Source: an uncultured Oscillospiraceae bacterium (GTDB taxonomy: Bacteria > Bacillota > Clostridia > Oscillospirales > Ruminococcaceae). From it: a DNA stretch of 48,242 nt. The position numbers were made by a program, and so were the translations under genes. Below the pieces are notes generated by a model. It was not told the DNA's origin. It did no database searches and was given only the letters and a program-made list of their open reading frames with translations. Position 1 is the first letter of the stretch. Each line of letters starts with the position of its first letter. Below are positions 43,555 through 48,242 of this stretch, piece after piece. The stretch lies in NCBI GenBank assembly GCA_949285935.1, contig CASEAH010000064.1:1-48242 (forward strand), in the 5' to 3' direction.

Positions 43555-44454
43555 TCACACCTTCTCTCCCACATTTTTACCCAGGATGCCGGTGGGCTTC
43601 ACCAGCAGCACCAGGATGAGGATGCCAAAAACTACCGCGTCAGACAGCTGGGAGGAAATATATCCTTTGGTAAGGCTTTCCACCACGCCGATGACGATAC
43701 CGCCCAGCATGGCACCGGGAATGCTGCCGATGCCGCCCAGCACCGCCGCGATAAAGGCGCGCAGGCCCAGCATGGAACCCATATAGGGCTGTACCTGGGA
43801 GTATTTGGCACAGTACATCATGGCAGCCACCGCCGCCAGTCCGGAACCGATGGCAAAGGTGAGGCTGATGGTCCGGTTGGTGTTGATGCCCATGAGGATG
43901 GCGGCGTTTTTGTCCTCGGAAACCGCCCGCATGGCTTTGCCCATCCGGGTGTTTTTGACAAAGAGCTGCAGCCCTACCATGACACACACCGAAATGGCAA
44001 TGGTGATAATGGAAACGCTGTCCACCTGCACCGCTCCCAGCTGGATGGTGGAAGCTTCAAAAATGGTGCTGACCGGCCGGGGAGAGGACCCCAGCAGCAG
44101 CAGGGCGGTATTCTGGAGCAGCAGGCTCACCGCAATGGCGGTGATGAGGGCGGAAAGGCTGTTGGCGCCCCGCAGGGGTTTGTAGGCTACTTTTTCGGTG
44201 GTGACGCCGATGGCCACGCACACCACAATGCCGGCCACCACACACAACCAGCCGGGCATTCCCATCCCCAGCAGCCACGGCACGGCGAAAACCGCCACAT
44301 AACCGCCCACCATAATAAAATCGCCGTGGGCAAAGTTGATCAGCCGGATAATGCCGTATACCATGGTGTAGCCCAGAGCTACCAGGGCATAAATGCCCCC
44401 CACCTGAAAGCCGTTGATAAGCTGCTTGATAAACAAGACCAGGGAATTCGTCAT
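43555..44454 (-). CDS. livH: Branched-chain amino acid ABC transporter permease LivH
   Basis: This 299-residue membrane permease has about eight hydrophobic segments. It opens with INGFQVGGIYALVALGYTMVYGIIRLINFAHGDFIMVGGY, the LivH hallmark, and has KNTRMGKAMRAVSEDKNAAILMGIN as its EAA-like loop. It is the first gene of the livHMGF unit, with its own promoter at 44514-44542 and AAAGGCGAGG before the ATG. Confidence 0.96.
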   Translation of the reverse strand: MTNSLVLFIKQLINGFQVGGIYALVALGYTMVYGIIRLINFAHGDFIMVGGYVAVFAVPWLLGMGMPGWLCVVAGIVVCVAIGVTTEKVAYKPLRGANSLSALITAIAVSLLLQNTALLLLGSSPRPVSTIFEASTIQLGAVQVDSVSIITIAISVCVMVGLQLFVKNTRMGKAMRAVSEDKNAAILMGINTNRTISLTFAIGSGLAAVAAMMYCAKYSQVQPYMGSMLGLRAFIAAVLGGIGSIPGAMLGGIVIGVVESLTKGYISSQLSDAVVFGILILVLLVKPTGILGKNVGEKV

Positions 44455-44513
44455 TGCGCGCGCCTCGCCTTTCTGTCCCCCGGAAGTTCCGGGAAACGAT
44501 TCGATATTTATCT

Positions 44514-44542
44514 ATTATAGAAGGAAGCTGTCAATTTAGCAA
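44514..44542 (-). promoter_or_regulatory. Promoter of livHMGF
   Basis: On the minus strand TTGCTA (44542-44537), 17-base spacer, TATAAT (44519-44514). It shows that the permease and ATPase genes can be transcribed independently of livJ. Confidence 0.75.
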
Positions 44543-44812
44543 GTTGAATGGATAAATTTCCGGAAAAAGACCAAAAATTATCGTCTCCTGCCGCATCGCC
44601 TTGGAACGGTCCTGCAGGAGGCCGTTTCCGGCAATCTCCTCCAAATTACATTTTACCTGGTTTAGCTGCCTGCCGTCTGCAAGCGGGCTGCTGCTGCTTT
44701 GTCAGCAGCCTTTGGTCATCAAAGATCCGCCGCCAGCCGCTTTGCCGGGTCCCTTCCATAAATCGGGAAGGAAGCCGCCACCGGTACGGATGGTGGCTTC
44801 CTGAATCAATAA
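44543..44812. other. Intergenic region between livJ and livH
   Basis: No gene is seen. A hairpin (GGAAGCC at 44770-44776 and CCACC with GGTGGCTTCC at 44792-44801) adds to the stronger one next to livJ and may help end the livJ transcript. Confidence 0.5.
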
Positions 44813-44844
44813 GGGCGGGCCGGGGCAGAAGCCCCGGCCCGCCC
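44813..44844 (-). terminator. Very stable GC hairpin directly after livJ
   Basis: GGGCGGGCCGGGGC (44813-44826) pairs perfectly with GCCCCGGCCCGCCC (44831-44844) around AGAA, 19 bases past the livJ stop. No strong T run follows on the minus strand, so it may act as a partial terminator or a 3' stabiliser of livJ mRNA. Confidence 0.65.
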
Positions 44845-44863
44845 GGTTGCATGCGCTGTTGGC

Positions 44864-46060
44864 TCAGGGAGTAATCTTGGTGGCCAGCTCGGCCTTTCCG
44901 TCCACAAACTTGGTGATGGCAACACTCTTGATGGGGTCGCCGTTGGCGTCAAAGGTGATATGGCCGGTAACGCCGTCATGCTCGGTAGCGGCCAGGGCAT
45001 CAATGATGGCCTGGGAATCGGTGGAACCTGCCTTTTCGATGGCAGCCGCCATGATGTAGGCGGAGTCATAGCCCAAAGCGGCAAAGGCATTGGGATCCTC
45101 GCCGAAAAGGCTCTTGTAGTTGGCCAGGAAGTTCACCACCACTTCGGCGGTATCGCTGGTGGTGTAGTGGTTGGAGAAGTAGCCGTTGTTGGCGTCGGCA
45201 AGCTTGTCCTGGGGCATGGCGCCCAGAACACCGTCCCAGCCGTCGCCGCCCAGGATGGCGCCGGTGTAACCAGCAGCCCGGGCCTGGGAGATGGCCAGGG
45301 AAACATCGCCGTAATAGTCGGGAATAAAGAGGGCGTCGGGAGCGGCGCTGACGATTTTGTTGAGGATGGTGGTAAAGTCGGTGTCAGCGGTGGCGTAGGC
45401 CTCATAGGCCACCAGTTCCAGATTTTTCTCGGCAGCCTGAGCCTTGAAGGACTCAGCCAGACCCATGGAGTAGTCGGAACCGCTGTCATACATGACGGCC
45501 ACTTTCTTGGCGCCCAGCTCGTCGGCGGCAAAGGTGGCCATCACCTTGCCCTGGAAGGGGTCCATAAAGCAGGTGCGGAACACATTGGAACCGATGGTGG
45601 TGATCTCAGCGGCGGTGCCGGTGGCGGTAAGCATGGGCATGTTGTCGGCAGCGGCTACCTCAGCTACTGCTACACAGGGCTTGGAGGTAACATCGCCCAG
45701 CAGCGCCACGATTCCCTGGTCGTACAGGTTGTTGTAGGCGTTGACCGCTTCGGAGGGATCGCCCCGTTCATCCAGGACGATGTACTCGATCTGACGTCCC
45801 ATGACGCCGCCCGCGGCATTGATCTCATCCAGAGCCATGGTGATGCCATTGGAGGTTGCAATGCCATAAACAGATACTTCGCCGGTAAGAGGGGCCAGCA
45901 CGCCGATTTTAATGGTATCGCCGGAAGCGGCCTGGGAAGAGGACTCCCCCTGAGAACCGCTGGCGGCAGGGGAGCTGCTGTCAGAAGCCGGAGCGCTTCC
46001 ACAAGCCGCTGTTGCCAGCACCATTGCGGCTGCCATCAGCAAAGTCAAAAGCTTTTTCAT
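44864..46060 (-). CDS. livJ: Branched-chain amino acid ABC transporter substrate-binding lipoprotein
   Basis: This 398-residue extracellular receptor has a periplasmic-binding fold type I. The lipoprotein signal ends at lipobox ATAAC with Cys20, followed by a Ser/Gln-rich linker. IKIGVLAPLTGEVSVYGIA opens the mature domain, and the LivJ-like AVNAYNNLYDQGIVALLGDVTSKPCVAVAEVA and AALGYDSAYIMAAAIEKAG follow. Codon use is strongly biased, as for an abundant protein. AAGGAAATG precedes the ATG. Ligands of this family include Leu/Ile/Val and other amides, so specificity is inferred from the permease partners. Confidence 0.95.
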   Translation of the reverse strand: MKKLLTLLMAAAMVLATAACGSAPASDSSSPAASGSQGESSSQAASGDTIKIGVLAPLTGEVSVYGIATSNGITMALDEINAAGGVMGRQIEYIVLDERGDPSEAVNAYNNLYDQGIVALLGDVTSKPCVAVAEVAAADNMPMLTATGTAAEITTIGSNVFRTCFMDPFQGKVMATFAADELGAKKVAVMYDSGSDYSMGLAESFKAQAAEKNLELVAYEAYATADTDFTTILNKIVSAAPDALFIPDYYGDVSLAISQARAAGYTGAILGGDGWDGVLGAMPQDKLADANNGYFSNHYTTSDTAEVVVNFLANYKSLFGEDPNAFAALGYDSAYIMAAAIEKAGSTDSQAIIDALAATEHDGVTGHITFDANGDPIKSVAITKFVDGKAELATKITP

Positions 46061-46349
46061 ACGTCATTTCCTTCCTTAACTTCATACTCAAAAACAGGAT
46101 AAGACTTTTTTTCATAAAACGGCCCGTAGAATTCACGCCCTGCCGTCAGGGCCGCCCTGCACCGGAATCTTCGGCCTCCTTGATGAAAATGCTCGCCCAT
46201 CCACCGGGGATTGGCGGCGCTTTTTATCCAGGCCGGCAAAATTCCCGCCGCCTCCGGCAAACCGGCGGCATGAGGACTGCCTGAGACGGTTTTCATCCGT
46301 ATGTTTAGAATTTCACAGCGTTAAATGGATAAAGTCTTACTTAGGACAT
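46061..46349 (-). promoter_or_regulatory. Long structured leader of livJ
   Basis: About 280 bases separate the promoter from the livJ ATG. On the minus strand the leader has GC-rich inverted segments (for example CCGCCGG/CCGGAGGCGG near 46245-46268). It also carries an open frame of 79 codons (46296-46057) whose stop overlaps the livJ start by ATGA but lacks a good ribosome site. No known riboswitch or T-box signature is recognised. Confidence 0.4.
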
Positions 46350-46378
46350 ATTATAGGAGTTGTCCCCATAAAAATCAA
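46350..46378 (-). promoter_or_regulatory. Promoter of livJ
   Basis: On the minus strand TTGATT (46378-46373), 17-base spacer, TATAAT (46355-46350). Confidence 0.8.
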
Positions 46379-46654
46379 TCGTTACTTTACCTAATCCTCT
46401 CCCACGCCTTACAAAAGATTTCCATACTATGCCTAAATCCCCGCCCGGACTGCCGCTGCACAGCCAATGTATCCCGGAGGTTCACAGTTCGTTTGCCGCG
46501 TGTCTCAAATTTTTTTAATAATTGTTCATAAGACCTGGCATTTTTCTTCAACTGCCTGTCACATTCGCAGGTTATGATAAACACAGTTCAAAAAAGCGAA
46601 GCCGTTCCCCCCTGAGAACCGCTCCCGCTTCCTAATATAAAGGAGGTTTTCCAG
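46379..46654. other. Intergenic region between divergent livJ and htrA-like gene
   Basis: It holds the livJ promoter end and, near 46572-46580, TATGATAAA as a possible -10 box for the plus-strand protease gene. No gene is recognised. Confidence 0.45.
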
Positions 46655-48016
46655 ATGGCTGAAAACTATCAAAATGGATCAAACGATCTGCAAAACAACA
46701 GTCAGGGCAACCCCAATGTACAGTGGAACGGCGGAGAATACCGTTCTGCTTCTCCCGCCGGCCAGCAGCCGGGCCCCGGTTCCGACGGCGGCAGCTACAA
46801 TGAGATCCCCGGACAGTTCCAATATCTGTTCCAAAACAGCGGTGCATCCCAGCAGATGCCTCCCGACCCGCCCAAAAAGCAGCACAAGCGGCCCCGCAGC
46901 CGCCGCGGCGCCAAAACCGCCCTGCTGGTAGCCGCCTGCATGGTCCTTTCGGTAGGCGCAGGCTTTGGCGGGGGCTGGGCAGCGGTTCGATATATGGGAG
47001 GCAACTCCACTGTCCTGTATCAGGCGGTTCCCGAAAATAACAACGGCACTTTGACCGGCTCTTCTTCCTCGAGCGCCTCCGCCGTGGCCGATGTGGTGGC
47101 CAAAGTTTCCCCCTCTGTGGTGGAAATCACCACAGAATCCCTGGCCACCAGCCTTTTTGTCCAGCAGTACGTTACCGACGGGGCAGGCAGCGGCGTGATC
47201 CTTTCGGAGGACGGCTACATCGTCACCAACAACCATGTGGTGGAGGGTGCCAGCAAGATCACCGTCACCACCAAGGATGGTCAGAGCTATGACGCCACCC
47301 TTATCGGCACCGACTCCAAAACCGATCTGGCTGTGCTTAAGATTGAGGCGCAGGGCCTGACAGCCGCTGTCATGGGCGATTCCGATGCTTTGCAGGTAGG
47401 CGAAGAGGCAATCGTCATTGGCAATCCTTTGGGTCAGCTGGGCGGTACCGTCACCAACGGCATCATCAGCGCCAAAAGCCGTGATGTCACCATCGACGGT
47501 GAAACCATGAGCCTGCTGCAGACCAACGCGGCGGTAAACCCCGGCAACTCCGGCGGCGGTCTCTTTGACAGCAACGGCAATCTGGTGGGGATCATCAACG
47601 CCAAATCCTCCGGCTCCGATGTGGAAGGTCTGGGCTTCGCCATTCCCATTAATACCGCCCGCCCCGTCATCGAAGACCTGATCAACAGCGGATATGTTTC
47701 CGGAAGACCCTCCATGGGTGTTTCCATCATTGATATTCTGGACTTCCAGACGGCCATGCGCTACCAGGTAAACCGCCTGGGTGTTTATGTCATGAGCGTC
47801 AATCCCGGTTCCGGCGCCGAAGCTGCCGGCCTTAAAACCGGTGACTATATCCTCAGCGCCGACGGCTCAGAGGTGGCTTCCTCCGCGGATCTTAAAGCCG
47901 CTGTGGACAGCCATGAAGTGGGAGAATCCATCTCCCTTACCATCCTCAGGGGCGGTTCGGTGATGGATGTTTCGGTCACATTGGGTGAATATGTACCCGT
48001 AGAAGTTGACTCCTGA
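46655..48016 (+). CDS. HtrA/DegP-like membrane-anchored serine protease (second copy)
   Basis: This 453-residue envelope protease has an N-terminal Asn/Gln/Pro-rich cytoplasmic tail (1-85), one membrane segment at about 88-112 and a Ser-rich linker (134-145). The protease domain has catalytic His194 (TNNHVV), Asp224 (TDLAVLK) and Ser299 (GNSGGGL), and one PDZ domain follows at about 345-445. AAAGGAGG precedes the ATG. It shares architecture with the protease at 12314 but is distinct: the tail is shorter and the active site is GNSGGG instead of GNSGGP. It is not adjacent to a two-component system. Confidence 0.94.
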   Translation: MAENYQNGSNDLQNNSQGNPNVQWNGGEYRSASPAGQQPGPGSDGGSYNEIPGQFQYLFQNSGASQQMPPDPPKKQHKRPRSRRGAKTALLVAACMVLSVGAGFGGGWAAVRYMGGNSTVLYQAVPENNNGTLTGSSSSSASAVADVVAKVSPSVVEITTESLATSLFVQQYVTDGAGSGVILSEDGYIVTNNHVVEGASKITVTTKDGQSYDATLIGTDSKTDLAVLKIEAQGLTAAVMGDSDALQVGEEAIVIGNPLGQLGGTVTNGIISAKSRDVTIDGETMSLLQTNAAVNPGNSGGGLFDSNGNLVGIINAKSSGSDVEGLGFAIPINTARPVIEDLINSGYVSGRPSMGVSIIDILDFQTAMRYQVNRLGVYVMSVNPGSGAEAAGLKTGDYILSADGSEVASSADLKAAVDSHEVGESISLTILRGGSVMDVSVTLGEYVPVEVDS

Positions 48017-48018
48017 TT

Positions 48019-48242
48019 TTGCTCTCTTCTTTCCTCATTTCTTCATACCTTCTGTTACCCCCGCCGGGTGGGCGGATTACCGGCCCGGCGGGCTGTACAG
48101 GCCAACCTCCCCCGCGCTGCCATGAGAAGTGCGGACCGGAGCTTCCCCCTTGCTCTCTTCTTTCCTCATTTCTTCATACCTTCTGTTACCCCCGCCGGGT
48201 GGACGGATCACCGGCCCGGCGGGCTGTACAGGCCAACCTCCC
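48019..48242. repeat. Direct repeat, period 131 bp, each copy with a GC hairpin; runs off the window
   Basis: Copy 1 (48019-48111) and copy 2 (48150-48242) are identical over about 93 bases except for two changes near 48072 and 48078. Each contains CCCGCCGGG pairing with CCCGGCGGG (48060-48068 with 48084-48092; the second copy is 131 bases later). The first hairpin could end the protease transcript. Copy 2 reaches the window end, so the array may be longer. Confidence 0.85.

Noticed and set aside
46061-46349. T-box or cobalamin/SAM riboswitch in the livJ leader
   Set aside because: The T-box antiterminator motif and known riboswitch core sequences could not be found by eye.

Overview
The window reads as chromosomal DNA of a Gram-positive, obligately fermentative member of the Clostridia, most likely an Oscillospiraceae (Ruminococcaceae)-like gut anaerobe. 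This is inferred from the V-type ATPase operon, acetate kinase, a WalRK/PhoPR-style two-component repertoire, strong AAGGAGG-type ribosome binding sites, lipobox signal peptides, a DUF1858 protein and a GC-rich, CGG-rich codon use. There is no rRNA operon, intact tRNA, CRISPR array or recognisable transposase.

Layout. 1-3871: the end of a V-type ATPase operon (A partial, B, D). 4146-4346: a DUF378 membrane protein. 4580-12053: a catabolic island with a tripartite tricarboxylate transporter (tctC, tctB, tctA), an isocitrate/isopropylmalate-type dehydrogenase, two fumarylacetoacetate-hydrolase (FAH) family enzymes (the second frameshifted) and a GntR regulator with an unusual C-terminal domain. 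12314-16254 (minus): response regulator, sensor kinase and an HtrA protease. 16394-16640: a strong promoter, a structured RNA and a terminator, i.e. a probable non-coding RNA gene. 17432-18532: ychF. 18585-19420: non-coding DNA with degenerate tandem repeats. 19421-22660 (minus): a DegV protein, a patatin-like lipase and tmcAL. 22779-23966: ackA. 24525-25894: a nitroreductase and two small proteins. 26341-33191 (minus): a complete phosphate regulon (pstS, pstC, pstA, pstB, phoU, then a PhoB-like regulator and a PhoR-like kinase), with a Pho-box-like promoter. 33437-35154: iron-dependent alcohol dehydrogenase and inorganic pyrophosphatase. 35433-40468: two lipoproteins, a DUF1858 protein and pyrG. 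41008-46060 (minus): a branched-chain amino acid ABC transporter (livJ, then livHMGF from its own promoter). 46655-48016: a second HtrA protease, followed by a long direct repeat that runs off the window.

How the parts work together. Most of the window is energy, phosphate and amino-acid housekeeping. The accessory part is the tct/dehydrogenase/FAH island. Its proposed logic is capture of a di- or tricarboxylate, NAD(P)-linked oxidation of a 2-hydroxy acid, and decarboxylation or cleavage of the 2-oxo product by FAH enzymes. A perfect palindrome in front of tctC is a candidate operator for the linked GntR protein. This pathway is inferred from families and gene order, and no substrate can be read from the sequence.

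The observations most worth a second look are: the abrupt change of arginine codon use inside atpA; the FAH pair, one lacking the catalytic His and the other frameshifted just before it; the probable structured RNA gene at 16423-16640; matching 11-bp TTTACA repeats in front of pstS and htrA; a decayed duplicate of the tmcAL 3' end; a 5' tRNA-like fragment; and three families of intergenic repeats.
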